A stretch of 64,000 bases of DNA from CAIWHR01 sp963713275 (GCA_963713275.1 CAVQLG010000022.1:14113-78112), one strand, 5' to 3'; positions 50,668 to 59,219 are shown, counted from the first letter of the stretch. Notes: generated by a model not told the origin, from the letters alone. Numbers and translations are program-made.

Positions 50668-51372
50668 GTGACCACCATTGCGGTTGATCTGGAACAAAGG
50701 ATCGCCGACGAGATCCTGAGCGGGAAGATCGCACCCGGAGCCAAGCTCGACGAGCAGACGCTCGCCGCACGGTTCAACGTCTCGCGCACGCCGGTGCGCG
50801 AGGCGCTGCGGCAGCTCCTCGCCACCGGTCTGGTCGAGAGCATCCCGCGCCGGGGTGCGGTGGTCACGAGCTTCGGTTCGGAGCGGCTGTCGCAGCTCTA
50901 CGAGGCGATCGGCGAACTCGAAACGCTCTGCGCCCGGCTCGCCGCCCAGCGCATGACCGCCATCGAGCGCAAGGAACTCGAGCTCGCACTCGCGCCGCTG
51001 CGGGCGGCCGCGACGGCCGGCGACCGGGACAGCTACCTCGAGCACAGCGACATGCTGCACGATGTCATCCATCGTGGCTGCCACAACCCGTTCCTGCTCG
51101 AGCTCGTGCGCGCCTACCGCCTGCGCTCGCTGCCGTTTCGCAACCTGCAGCGCTACTCCCGCGAGCGCGTGCGCAATTCCTCGGAAGAGCACCAGCGCAT
51201 CGTGGCGGCGATCGTCAACCACGATGCCGACGAGGCGACGCGCGCGATGCGCGAGCACGTCGCGACGTCCTTGCTGCGCGCGCTCGACACCATCGGCGAG
51301 CGCGGCGCGGGCGACGCGTCCGCGCCGCCCCGCCGGCCGAAGGCACCGCGCCCCTCCCCCCGCAGCGGCTGA
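50668..51372 (+). CDS. GntR-family transcriptional regulator, FCD domain
   Basis: 234 residues from a GTG. The winged helix (residues 1-70) has KIAPGAKLDEQTLAARFNVSRTPVREALRQLLATGLVES, the standard GntR motif; the FCD effector domain (80-210) contains the metal/ligand residues of HSDMLHDVIHRGCHNPFLLEL and EEHQRIVAAI. It probably represses the surrounding catabolic genes until a pathway acid or sugar binds. A proline/basic C-terminal tail ends the protein. Likely binding sites are the TTCTTGYATRYA sequences at 42894 and 50625. Confidence 0.92.
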   Translation: MTTIAVDLEQRIADEILSGKIAPGAKLDEQTLAARFNVSRTPVREALRQLLATGLVESIPRRGAVVTSFGSERLSQLYEAIGELETLCARLAAQRMTAIERKELELALAPLRAAATAGDRDSYLEHSDMLHDVIHRGCHNPFLLELVRAYRLRSLPFRNLQRYSRERVRNSSEEHQRIVAAIVNHDADEATRAMREHVATSLLRALDTIGERGAGDASAPPRRPKAPRPSPRSG

Positions 51373-51438
51373 CCGTTGCAGCGCCGGTCGCGCCGGCGGC
51401 AAGGGCGCGCACGGGGAGGGCTCGCAGCCGCGGCGGCC

Positions 51439-51444
51439 TATAAT
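51439..51444 (+). promoter_or_regulatory. Possible -10 element of rpiA
   Basis: A perfect TATAAT stands 25 bases before the rpiA ATG. No good -35 is found 16-18 bases upstream (GAGGGC), so activity is uncertain. Confidence 0.35.
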
Positions 51445-51469
51445 CAAACCATCGCTTCCGGGAGCCGCC

Positions 51470-52141
51470 ATGTCACCCAACGAGAAGAAGGCCGCCGTCG
51501 CGCGCGCCGCGATCAAGTACGTCGAGGACGACGCCTGGATCGGCGTCGGCACGGGTTCCACTGCGGATCTGTTCATCGACGAGCTCGCGCGGATCAAGGG
51601 CCGCATCCGGGGCGCCGTCGCGAGCTCGGTCCGGACCGCGGAGCGCCTGAAGGCGCACGGGATCGAGGTCGAGGAGCTCAACAACCTGGTCGAGCGCGAT
51701 CTGCCCGTGTACATCGACGGCGCGGACGAGGTCACCGAGCACGGCGCGATGATCAAGGGCGGAGGCGGCGCGTTGACCCGCGAGAAGATCGTCGCTGCGG
51801 TGGCGCGGCGCTTCGTCTGCATCGCCGACGATTCGAAGCTGGTTCCGGTGCTGGGCCGCTTCCCGCTGCCGGTCGAGGTCGTTCCGATGGCGAGGAGCTA
51901 CGTCGCGCGGCAGCTCGTCCTCCTGGGCGGGCAGCCGGCGTTTCGGATGGGCTTCACCACCGACAACGGCAACGTGATCCTCGACGTTTCCGGATTGTCG
52001 ATCGTCGACCCGGTCGGACTCGAGGCGAAGATCCGCTCGCTCGCCGGTGTCGTGACCGTGGGCCTGTTCGCCCAGCGGGGGGCCGACGTGATCCTGCTCG
52101 GCGGCGAGGGCGGGGTCCGCACGCTCACGCCGCGGCGCTGA
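51470..52141 (+). CDS. rpiA: Ribose-5-phosphate isomerase A
   Basis: 223 residues, standard for RpiA. It interconverts ribose-5-phosphate and ribulose-5-phosphate. Motifs are WIGVGTGSTADLFID (phosphate loop), VYIDGADEVTEHGAMIKGGGGALTREKI with the catalytic Asp/Glu/Lys cluster, IADDSKLV and FTTDNGNVILDV. A GGGAG site and TATAAT precede it. It starts the conserved housekeeping block after the catabolic locus. Confidence 0.97.
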   Translation: MSPNEKKAAVARAAIKYVEDDAWIGVGTGSTADLFIDELARIKGRIRGAVASSVRTAERLKAHGIEVEELNNLVERDLPVYIDGADEVTEHGAMIKGGGGALTREKIVAAVARRFVCIADDSKLVPVLGRFPLPVEVVPMARSYVARQLVLLGGQPAFRMGFTTDNGNVILDVSGLSIVDPVGLEAKIRSLAGVVTVGLFAQRGADVILLGGEGGVRTLTPRR

Positions 52142-52184
52142 CCGGTCGCGCCGGCCGGCCCGCGCCCTGCGCTACAATCGCTGC

Positions 52185-53465
52185 ATGAATGCGCCGCTGG
52201 AGCACGCGGGCGACGTCGCCGCCTACATGGCCGGCGTCGGCGCAGCCGCGCGCACCGCCGCGCGGGTGCTCGCCCGCGCCGACACGGCGGCGAAGAATGC
52301 GGCGCTCGCCGCGATGGCGGCGGCGATCCGCCGCGACGAGCCGGCGCTGCTCGCCGCCAACGGCGAGGACGTCGCAGCGGCGCGTGCGGCCGGCCACGAC
52401 AGCGCGTTCGTCGACCGGCTGACGCTGACGCCGAAGACCGTCGCGGCGATGGCGGAAGGGTTGTTGCAGATCGCCGCGCTGCCCGACCCGGTGGGCGAGA
52501 TCGGCGAGCTCAAGTTCCGGCCCTCGGGCATCCAGGTCGGGCTCATGCGCGTGCCGCTGGGCGTGGTCGGCATCGTCTACGAGTCCCGGCCCAACGTGAC
52601 CGCCGACGCCGCGGGGCTGTGCCTCAAGGCCGGCAACGCAACGATCCTGCGCGGCGGCTCCGAGGCGATCCGCAGCAACCGGGCGATCGCCGCCTGCGTG
52701 CACGAGGGGCTGGCAGCCGCCGGGCTCCCCGAGACGGCCGTGCAGGTGATCGCCACCACCGACCGCGCCGCCGTGGGCCACCTGATTGCCGACGACAGGC
52801 ACGTCGACGTCGTCGTGCCGCGCGGAGGCAAGAGCCTGACCGAGCGCATCGCCCGCGAGGCGAAGGTGCCGGTGATCAAGCACCTCGACGGTGTGTGCCA
52901 CGTCTACATCGACGCGGCTGCCGACCTCGACCGCGCGGTGCGCATCGCGGACAACGCGAAGACGCAGCGCTACTCGCCGTGCAACACGATGGAGACGCTG
53001 CTCGTCCACGCCGCCATCGCCGCGCGCGTGCTGCCGCCGCTGGCCGCGATCTACGCGGCCAAGGGTGTGGAGATGCGCGGCTGCGTGCGCGCCCGCGCGA
53101 TGGTGCCGGGGATGACGCCGGCCACCGAGGCCGACTGGTTCGAGGAGTACCTCGCGCCGATCCTCGCGATCCGCGTCGTCGACTCGCTCGATGCCGCGAT
53201 CGACCACATCGCGACCTACGGCTCGCAGCACACCGACGCGATCGTCACCGAGGACTATTCGGCGGCGATGCGCTTCCTGCGCGAGGTCGACTCGAGCTCG
53301 GTGATGGTCAACGCGTCAACCCGGTTCGCCGACGGCTTCGAGTACGGACTGGGCGCCGAGATCGGGATTTCCACCAACAAGCTGCACGCGCGGGGCCCGG
53401 TCGGCCTCGAGGGTCTCACCAGCCGCAAGTGGATCGTGTTCGGCTCCGGACAGATCCGGACGTGA
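52185..53465 (+). CDS. proA: Gamma-glutamyl phosphate reductase
   Basis: 426 residues. It reduces glutamyl-5-phosphate to the semialdehyde for proline. Family motifs are PLGVVGIVYESRPNVTADAAGLCLKAGNA, VPRGGKSLTERIAREAKVPVIKHLDGVCHVYID, the catalytic Cys in RYSPCNTMETLL, and GLEGLTSRKWIVFGSGQIR at the C-terminus. It is 43 bases after rpiA. The nadD start follows 57 bases after its stop. Confidence 0.97.
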   Translation: MNAPLEHAGDVAAYMAGVGAAARTAARVLARADTAAKNAALAAMAAAIRRDEPALLAANGEDVAAARAAGHDSAFVDRLTLTPKTVAAMAEGLLQIAALPDPVGEIGELKFRPSGIQVGLMRVPLGVVGIVYESRPNVTADAAGLCLKAGNATILRGGSEAIRSNRAIAACVHEGLAAAGLPETAVQVIATTDRAAVGHLIADDRHVDVVVPRGGKSLTERIAREAKVPVIKHLDGVCHVYIDAAADLDRAVRIADNAKTQRYSPCNTMETLLVHAAIAARVLPPLAAIYAAKGVEMRGCVRARAMVPGMTPATEADWFEEYLAPILAIRVVDSLDAAIDHIATYGSQHTDAIVTEDYSAAMRFLREVDSSSVMVNASTRFADGFEYGLGAEIGISTNKLHARGPVGLEGLTSRKWIVFGSGQIRT

Positions 53466-53522
53466 CGTCCACGCGACGGGGGTCGCCGAAGATGACCACG
53501 CGGGCCCGCCCTGCTCGGTAGC

Positions 53523-54204
53523 ATGACCGCGGTTCTCGCCCCCCTCGGGGTCTTCGGTGGCACGTTCGACCCGATCCACTACGGCCACCTCGAGCTCGCG
53601 CGCGAAGTGCGCGACGCGCTGCGGCTCGCCGCGGTGCGCATCATCCCCGCCGGAGACCCGCCCCACCGCGCGGTGCCGGTGGCCACGGCTGCGCATCGCC
53701 TCGCGATGGTCGAACTCGCCCTCGAGGACTTCCCCGGCCTCGAGCTCGACCGGCGGGAGGTGGACCGTCCGGGGCGCAGCTACACCGCGCTGACGCTGGA
53801 ATCACTGCGCGCCGAGGCGCCGGCGCGCCCGCTGGCGCTCATCGTCGGCGCCGACGCGTTCCTGGGCCTGCCCGGCTGGTACCGCTGGCGCGAGATCTTC
53901 GACCCTCGCGCACCTCGTCGTGGTCGACCGTCCGGGCAGCCCGTTTCCCGAGCACCTGCCGCCGCTGCTGGCCGACGAGTGGGCGCGCCGCCAGGTGAGC
54001 GAGCCGGCCGCGCTGTCCGGCGCTACGGCGGGAGCGATCCTCGTGCAACCCATCACCCCGCACGACATCTCCGCCAGCTCCATCCGGATGCAGCTCGCCC
54101 GTGGCAGCGACGGCGTCGCGGCGGTGCGGGGTTTGCTGCCGCCGGCCGTTTTGGCCTATATTGACCGCAACCAGCTCTATCGATCGCGACCGGATGCGAC
54201 TTAA
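53523..54204 (+). CDS. nadD: Nicotinate-nucleotide adenylyltransferase, one frameshift
   Basis: Adenylyl transfer to nicotinate mononucleotide in NAD synthesis. The nucleotidyl-transferase start GVFGGTFDPIHYGHLELAREV (HxGH-type) and IPAGDPPHR are intact, as is the C-terminal ISSTxIR-like DISASSIRMQLARG. At 53901-53906 an extra C in GACCCTCGCG shifts the frame; removing it restores FDLAHLVVVDRPG. Without repair two overlapping fragments remain. The gene is normally essential, so sequence error is likeliest. It is followed by rsfS, overlapping by 11 bases. Confidence 0.92.
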
Positions 54205-54559
54205 CAGAATCCAGAAGACCACCGTCACCGCCTTGGAGGACATCAAAGCGCGCGACATCACCGTTCTCGACGTCCGCAAGCTCACCAGCCTCTACGACAC
54301 GCTCGTCGTGGCCTCCGCCGAATCGAACCGTCAGGTGAAGGCGCTTGCCAACCACGTCCGCGAGAAGCTGAAAGCGGCCGGCGCAACCATCATCGGCGTC
54401 GAAGGCGAGGAGTCCGGAGAGTGGGTGCTGGTGGACGCCGGGGACATCGTCGTCCACATCATGCAGCCTGCGGTGCGCGCCTACTACAACCTCGAGGAGC
54501 TGTGGACTCCGCCCAAGCCGGTACGGCGCACCAAGCCCAAGACCGAGGCCAAGGCCTGA
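54194..54559 (+). CDS. rsfS: Ribosomal silencing factor RsfS
   Basis: 121 residues. It binds ribosomal protein L14 and blocks subunit joining in slow growth. The DUF143 signature is DIKARDITVLDVRKLTSLYDTLVVASAESNRQVKALA, and GEESGEWVLVDAGDIVVHIMQPAVRAYYNLEELW follows. A Lys-rich tail ends it. The start ATG lies inside the end of nadD. Confidence 0.95.
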   Translation: MRLNRIQKTTVTALEDIKARDITVLDVRKLTSLYDTLVVASAESNRQVKALANHVREKLKAAGATIIGVEGEESGEWVLVDAGDIVVHIMQPAVRAYYNLEELWTPPKPVRRTKPKTEAKA

Positions 54560-54608
54560 CGGGCCGCGCCGCGGGAGGAACCGGCGCCGATCCCGCGATG
54601 CCCTGCAA

Positions 54609-55091
54609 ATGCTGCGTGTCCGCGTCGTCGCCCTGGGTCACCGGATGCCGGCGTGGATCGACGCCGGCTGGAGCGAGTACCGCAAGCGGCTGCCGCCGGG
54701 CCTGACGCTCGACCTCGTCCTCCTCCGGCCCGAGCCGCGCGACCGCGGCAGGCCCATCACCGAACTGCTCGCCGTCGAGGCGACCCGGATCACCGCCGCC
54801 TGCCAGGGCGCCACGATGGTCGCGCTCGACGAGCACGGGGCGCCGTGGACCACGCGCCAGTTCGCCGACCAGCTCGCCCGCTGGCGCGCGGAAGTCCCGG
54901 CGGTTGCATTCGTGATCGGCAGCGCCGACGGCCTCGACGCGGGGCTCAAGCGGCGGGCCGCCTCCCGCGTCGCGCTTTCCGCGCTAACATTGCCGCACGG
55001 CCTCGTGCGTGTACTCCTCGCCGAGCAGATCTATCGCGCTGCGAGCCTGCTCGCCGGGCATCCCTATCACCGTGACGGACCGCATGAGTGA
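54609..55091 (+). CDS. rlmH: 23S rRNA pseudouridine-1915 N3-methyltransferase
   Basis: 160 residues, SPOUT-class enzyme that methylates pseudouridine in helix 69 of the 50S subunit. The knot and SAM-binding features are LDEHGAPWTTRQFADQL, AFVIGSADGLDAGLKRRA and the C-terminal LPHGLVRVLLAEQIYRAASLLAGHPYHRD. Located between rsfS and maf as is usual. Its end overlaps the maf start by eight bases. Confidence 0.96.
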   Translation: MLRVRVVALGHRMPAWIDAGWSEYRKRLPPGLTLDLVLLRPEPRDRGRPITELLAVEATRITAACQGATMVALDEHGAPWTTRQFADQLARWRAEVPAVAFVIGSADGLDAGLKRRAASRVALSALTLPHGLVRVLLAEQIYRAASLLAGHPYHRDGPHE

Positions 55092-55710
55092 CAGCCGCCC
55101 CCCGCACTCGATCTACCTCGCCTCGAAGAGCCCGCGCCGGGCCGAACTCCTGCGCCAGATCGGCGTCGAGTTCACGGAGCTCCGGCTGCGCGAGGCCCCG
55201 GGCCGCGAGCGCGACGTCGAGGAAGGCCCGCGCGCAGGCGAATCTCCGCGAGACTACGTGACGCGGATCGCGCGCACCAAGGCACTGGTCGCCTGGCACC
55301 GGATGGGCCAGCGCGGTCTGCCGGCGCTGCCGGTCCTTGCCGCCGACACCGAGGTCGCGCTCGACGGCGTGATCTTCGGCAAACCGACCGACGCCGCCGA
55401 CGCGGCGCGCATGCTCGCCGCGCTATCCGGCCGCACGCACGAAGTGATGACGGCGTTCTACCTCAAGTGGGACCGCGTGATCGACGGCGCGCTCTCGATC
55501 TCGCAGGCGACCTTCCGGACGCTGACGACGGAAGAGATCGAGCGCTACTGCGCCAGCGGCGAACCGCTGGACAAGGCCGGCGCCTACGCGATCCAGGGGC
55601 GTGGCGCGGTGTTCGTCGCGCGGCTTGAAGGCAGCTACTCGGGTGTCATGGGCTTGCCGCTGTACGAAACCGCCGAGGTTCTCGCGCGAGTCGGCGTCGT
55701 CGTGCTATAA
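55084..55710 (+). CDS. maf: Maf-family nucleotide pyrophosphatase
   Basis: 208 residues. Hydrolyses noncanonical or excess nucleoside triphosphates such as dTTP and UTP. Evidence is IYLASKSPRRAELLRQIGVEF at the start, AADTEVALDGVIFGKPTDAADA with the catalytic Asp, SGRTHEVMTAFYL, and DKAGAYAIQGRGAVFVARLEGSYSGVMGLPL near the end. The substrate subgroup (m7GTP versus dTTP/UTP) is not assigned. It is followed by rng after about 120 bases. Confidence 0.95.
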   Translation: MSDSRPPHSIYLASKSPRRAELLRQIGVEFTELRLREAPGRERDVEEGPRAGESPRDYVTRIARTKALVAWHRMGQRGLPALPVLAADTEVALDGVIFGKPTDAADAARMLAALSGRTHEVMTAFYLKWDRVIDGALSISQATFRTLTTEEIERYCASGEPLDKAGAYAIQGRGAVFVARLEGSYSGVMGLPLYETAEVLARVGVVVL

Positions 55711-55833
55711 GAAAATCCACAGCGGCGCCCAGGCACCGACGCCTCCCGGCCGGCGCGGACCGCGTCCCACCGGGACCGCGTTCCCGAAACAGCGCATGGG
55801 CCGACAGGATTCCGTCTCGAGCTTTGCGTGCCA

Positions 55834-57297
55834 ATGTCGCATGAGATACTCATCAACGTAACGCCGCAGGAGACCCGGGTCGCGATGCTGGAACAGGGCG
55901 TCGTGCAGGAACTCCATGTCGAGCGCCAAAGCGCGCGCGGCCTGGTCGGCAACATCTACCTTGGCCGCATCGCCCGCGTGCTGCCCGGCATGCAGAGCGC
56001 GTTCATCGAGATCGGCCTTGAGCGTGCCGCGTTCCTGCACATCGCCGACATCTGGGAGCACCGCCAGGGCGGTCACGGCGGAACCGACACGCGCCCGATC
56101 GAGAAGATCCTGCACGAGGGGCAGTCGTTGCTGGTCCAGGTGATCAAAGACCCGATCGGGACCAAGGGCGCGCGGCTGTCGACGCAGGTCAGCCTTGCCG
56201 GTCGCCTGCTCGTCTACCTGCCGCAGGACTCGCACATCGGCATCTCGCAGCGGATCGAGGACGAGGTCGAGCGCGAGAGCCTGCGCGAGAAACTGCAGCA
56301 GCAATTGCCGCAGGACCTTCACGGCGGCTTCATCATCCGGACCGTGGCCGAGGCCGCCACCGAGCGGGAGATGGCCAACGACATCGGGTACCTCACCAAG
56401 CTCTGGCGCGACCTCAACGCCTCCGCGCGGGAAGTGCCGGCGCCGGCATTGCTCTACCAGGACCTGTCGCTCGCGCAACGCGTGCTGCGCGACATGGCGA
56501 CCGAGGAGACCTCCCGCGTGGTCGTCGACTCGCGCGAGACGTTCGTCCAGATGCAGGAGTTCGCGCGCGACTACACGCCGGCGCTGGTCGAGCGGCTGCA
56601 GCACCACAGCGGCGAGCGCCCGCTGTTCGACCTCCACGGGGTCGAGGACGAGATCGAGAAGGCGCTGTCGCGACGCGTCGACCTCAAGTCGGGCGGCTAC
56701 CTCATCGTCGACCAGACCGAGGCGATGACGACGATCGACGTCAACACCGGCGGCTTCGTCGGTGGCCGCAGCTTCGACGACACGATCTTCAAGACCAACC
56801 TCGAAGCCGCGCAGGTCATCGCGCGGCAGCTGCGCCTGCGCAACCTCGGTGGCATCATCATCATCGACTTCATCGACATGGAGCAGGCGGAGCACCGGGC
56901 GGCCGTGCTGGCGGAGCTCAACCGCGCGCTGGAGCGCGACCGCACGCGGCTCACGGTCAACGGCTTCACCCAGCTCGGTCTCGTCGAGATGACGAGGAAG
57001 CGCACGCGCGAGTCGCTGGCACACATCCTGTGCGAGCCCTGCCCGATCTGCCGCGGCCGCGGCGAACTCAAGACCGCGCGCACGATCTGCTACGAGATCC
57101 TGCGCGAGATCATCCGCGAGTCGAAGCAGTTCAACGCCCGCGAGTTCCGGATTCTCGCTTCGCAGTCGGTGATCGATCTCTTCCTCGACGAGGAATCGCA
57201 ATCGCTGGCGCAGCTGGGCGACTTCATCGGCAAGCCGATCTCGCTGCAGGTCGAGTCGATCTACATGCAGGAGCAGTACGACATCGTGCTGATGTAG
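55834..57297 (+). CDS. rng: Ribonuclease G
   Basis: 487 residues, the size of RNase G rather than RNase E. It processes the 5' end of 16S rRNA and degrades mRNA. The S1 domain starts GNIYLGRIARVLPGMQSAFIEIG. The RNase E/G core has VDQTEAMTTIDVNTGGFVGG with the metal Asp, GGIIIIDFIDM and the zinc-link CPICRGRG. I start at ATG 55834 (MSHEIL); a GTG two codons upstream also fits. The last eight codons, QYDIVLM plus stop, recur at 59354-59377 as a probable integration site. Confidence 0.96.
   Translation: MSHEILINVTPQETRVAMLEQGVVQELHVERQSARGLVGNIYLGRIARVLPGMQSAFIEIGLERAAFLHIADIWEHRQGGHGGTDTRPIEKILHEGQSLLVQVIKDPIGTKGARLSTQVSLAGRLLVYLPQDSHIGISQRIEDEVERESLREKLQQQLPQDLHGGFIIRTVAEAATEREMANDIGYLTKLWRDLNASAREVPAPALLYQDLSLAQRVLRDMATEETSRVVVDSRETFVQMQEFARDYTPALVERLQHHSGERPLFDLHGVEDEIEKALSRRVDLKSGGYLIVDQTEAMTTIDVNTGGFVGGRSFDDTIFKTNLEAAQVIARQLRLRNLGGIIIIDFIDMEQAEHRAAVLAELNRALERDRTRLTVNGFTQLGLVEMTRKRTRESLAHILCEPCPICRGRGELKTARTICYEILREIIRESKQFNAREFRILASQSVIDLFLDEESQSLAQLGDFIGKPISLQVESIYMQEQYDIVLM
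57274..57297 (+). repeat. rng-end direct repeat, probable attL
   Basis: The last 24 bases of rng, encoding QYDIVLM and the stop, recur in direct orientation at 59354-59377 with 22 of 24 bases identical. Both differences are third-position changes (CAG/CAA, CTG/CTA) that keep the protein end unchanged. This is the pattern left by an element that integrates into a gene's 3' end while restoring its sequence. Confidence 0.7.
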
Positions 57298-57773
57298 CGT
57301 TGCACGGGGTCTCACCCCGGATCGAACGCCGCTCGCAAGCGCCTGGTTGTCCGGGCGTTGTAGGGTGGCAAGTTCTTTGGAGGCTCTTGCAGCCTCATCA
57401 GGTCCTACTCCAATCGCGTGGCGGGCTGGGTAGGCAGGCGGGTGGCTGCGAACCGGCCCACATCCGAACAACGGGGGTGCGCATGGCAAGGGACAACGGC
57501 CAACTCGCGGACCTTTCGAGAACGAGTGGGTGTGGGTGTGGGAGATCATCGGTCGGCCCGGCTGGCGATCTCAGGAAGGATGACTTCCCGAACCTGCTGC
57601 AGCTCCTCGCGGAGGCGGCTGTCGGAAGCGCTCAGTTCGCGCCAATCGTCAAGTTGCGACTTCAACGTCAAGGTCGCGACTGAACATGAACGTGGCGCCT
57701 CGCGAGCACTCGCGAGATGGATGCAAGGAACCGGACAGAGCGAGCGCGGACGGGCTGACCAGCCATGGAAAAA
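57298..57773. other. Unassigned 5' part of the rng-end island
   Basis: About 476 bases with no supportable intact gene. A short perfect stem (CGGGGT-CTC-ACCCCG, 57305-57319) follows the rng stop without a T-tract. On the reverse strand, 57546-57680 encodes a protein-like, helical C-terminus (LDDWRELSASDSRLREELQQ) ending at a proper stop, possibly the remnant of a lost gene. Confidence 0.4.
57546..57680 (-). pseudogene. Possible C-terminal gene remnant
   Basis: The reverse frame gives VATLTLKSQLDDWRELSAS and continues as an amphipathic, charged helix to EIASRADR and TGA. Upstream of about 57680 the frame loses any protein character. No family is recognised; chance is possible. Confidence 0.25.
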
Positions 57774-57802
57774 TTGACTTTCTCTAGGGAAAGTCGTATT
57801 GT
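57774..57802 (+). promoter_or_regulatory. Promoter of the winged-helix nucleotidyltransferase gene
   Basis: TTGACT (57774-57779), a 17-base spacer and TATTGT (57797-57802) make an almost canonical sigma-70 promoter. Transcription would begin at about 57809, which is the GTG start codon itself, so the message is probably leaderless or nearly so. The spacer is occupied by a palindrome. Confidence 0.65.
57776..57795. promoter_or_regulatory. Palindromic operator inside the promoter spacer
   Basis: GACTTTCTCTAGGGAAAGTC is a 20-base inverted repeat with a single mismatched pair. It covers the end of the -35 and nearly the whole spacer up to the -10. A protein bound here would exclude RNA polymerase. 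The adjacent gene encodes a winged helix, so autorepression is the simplest reading. Confidence 0.6.
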
Positions 57803-57808
57803 CTTCCC

Positions 57809-58456
57809 GTGCCCGTTCCTTCGCAAACCCAGAGCCACCTCCGGCATCCATTGACTGCGCTGCTCGGCAGCGCGGGCCATGTTCGCGTCTTGCGCGCCTT
57901 GGCCATGGACAGGGCTCCGCGGTCGGCGCCGCAGCTGGCGGCGACGGCCGGGCTCACATCGCAGGGCACACGGGGCGTGCTGAACGTGCTGGCCCGCCAG
58001 CGGCTGGTCAAGGCCCATGGTTCGGGGCGGACCCAGCTCTATGGGCTGAACACGGTGCATCCGCTCGCGTCGTCGCTGGCTGCCCTGTTCCTGGATGAGC
58101 AACGCCGATGGGATGGGCTCATGAGCTCGATCCGCGAAGTGCTCGAGCGCCACTGCGCCGTCAGTGCCGCATGGCTCTACGGCAGCGTGGCGCGCGGGGA
58201 GGATGCCCCTGACAGCGACGTGGAGATCGCGCTCGTCGTCAGGTCCCATGCCGTGGCGGACCAGGTTCGTGAGGCGCTGATGCCGCTGGAAGATGCCCAG
58301 CAGATCCGCATTTCGCTCACGGCGCTGACGACCAAGGAGCTGGCGGCGCTGCCTGAAGACGATCCGTGGTGGACCAGCGTCGTGGGAGAGCGCCGCGTGC
58401 TCAAGGGCGTTGCACCGGATCAGGCCCGGCGGCGGTCGATGAAGGCGGACGCATGA
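57809..58456 (+). CDS. Winged-helix protein with nucleotidyltransferase domain
   Basis: 215 residues. An N-terminal winged helix (about 10-80) contains LRALAMDRAPRSAPQLAATAGLTSQGTRGVLNVLARQRLV. A minimal nucleotidyltransferase domain follows (about 110-190) with AWLYGSVARGEDAPDSDVEIALVV. The GSx10DxD motif reads GS...DVE, so the second metal Asp is Glu, which may weaken catalysis. The likely role is a DNA-binding antitoxin or regulator for the linked HepT-MntA genes. The GTG at 57809 sits at the predicted transcription start. The stop overlaps the start of a 40-codon frame. Confidence 0.8.
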   Translation: MPVPSQTQSHLRHPLTALLGSAGHVRVLRALAMDRAPRSAPQLAATAGLTSQGTRGVLNVLARQRLVKAHGSGRTQLYGLNTVHPLASSLAALFLDEQRRWDGLMSSIREVLERHCAVSAAWLYGSVARGEDAPDSDVEIALVVRSHAVADQVREALMPLEDAQQIRISLTALTTKELAALPEDDPWWTSVVGERRVLKGVAPDQARRRSMKADA

Positions 58457-58575
58457 GTCGCCTCGCGAGGCCGCTGTGGCTCGATGAATTGCGGTTGGCT
58501 GCGCGGCAACTCGCGTTCCCCGGGTTGACCGCGGCACTGCGACAATCGACCGGCATCGAACGACCGTGCCCATGA
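58453..58575 (+). CDS. Small coupled reading frame of 40 residues
   Basis: Begins ATGA across the preceding stop and ends eight bases before mntA. The product, MSRLARPLWLDELRLAARQL and onward, has a helical amphipathic start and no recognisable domain. Overlap spacing supports translation, but the frame is too short to be sure. Confidence 0.35.
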   Translation: MSRLARPLWLDELRLAARQLAFPGLTAALRQSTGIERPCP

Positions 58576-58582
58576 GGCGAGC

Positions 58583-58873
58583 ATGAACCGCGCAGGCGTA
58601 CTGCAGCAACTGGCATCGAGCAAGGCTGAGCTCGCCCGTCGGTATGGGGTGACCGGTCTCGCGCTTTTCGGGTCGGTCGTCCGCGATTCAGCGCGTCCCG
58701 ACAGCGACGTGGACATCCTGGTTTCGTTCGACGGGCCCGCCACGTCGTCACGTTACTTCGGGGTGCAGTTCTTTCTCGAGGACTTGCTTGGGCGGCGGGT
58801 GGACCTGGTGACCGACAGGGCACTGCGCCCCGAACTGCGGCCCTACGTCGAGCGCGAGGCCGTGCATGTCTGA
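58583..58873 (+). CDS. mntA: MntA-type minimal nucleotidyltransferase antitoxin
   Basis: 96 residues. The full GSx10DxD motif is present: LFGSVVRDSARPDSDVDILV. In this family the enzyme adds AMP to a tyrosine of HepT and so neutralises it. FFLEDLLGRRVDLVTDRALRPELRPYVEREAV is typical of the MNT C-terminus. It overlaps hepT by eight bases, the usual gene pairing. Confidence 0.9.
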   Translation: MNRAGVLQQLASSKAELARRYGVTGLALFGSVVRDSARPDSDVDILVSFDGPATSSRYFGVQFFLEDLLGRRVDLVTDRALRPELRPYVEREAVHV

Positions 58874-59219
58874 CGGTGCGCGCGAGTGGCGCTTCTACGT
58901 CGACGACATGATCGCGTTTGCCGAGAAGGTGCTGGCCTACACGGCGGGGATGGATCAGAGCACCTTCGTCGCCAACACGCTGGTGTTCGATGCGACGGTG
59001 CGGAACCTGGAACTCGTCGGCGAGGCTGCAACCCACGTCCCCGACGACGTGCGACAGGCGCATCCGCAGGTGCCGTGGCGCATGATCATCGCCACGCGCA
59101 ACCGCCTGATCCACGCCTATCTCGGCCTCGACAACGACACGCTGTGGAGCATCGTGGTCACCGACGTTCCCGTACTGTTGCCGATGCTGCGCGTGGTTCG
59201 GCTGCACGCGCCTGGCTGA
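58866..59219 (+). CDS. hepT: HepT-like HEPN ribonuclease toxin (DUF86)
   Basis: 117 residues, all-helical HEPN fold. VANTLVFDATVRNLELVGEAA and the catalytic motif RNRLIHAY (RX4HXY) are intact; the Tyr is the residue AMPylated by MntA in characterised pairs. The toxin cleaves RNA when released. Together with mntA it forms a complete type VII-like toxin-antitoxin module. The ATG overlaps the mntA end. Confidence 0.92.
   Translation: MSDGAREWRFYVDDMIAFAEKVLAYTAGMDQSTFVANTLVFDATVRNLELVGEAATHVPDDVRQAHPQVPWRMIIATRNRLIHAYLGLDNDTLWSIVVTDVPVLLPMLRVVRLHAPG

Noticed and set aside
57314..57345. Possible tRNA T-loop (GGATCGAACGCC) after rng
   Set aside because: No acceptor, D or anticodon stems can be paired around it; only a short unrelated stem is present.
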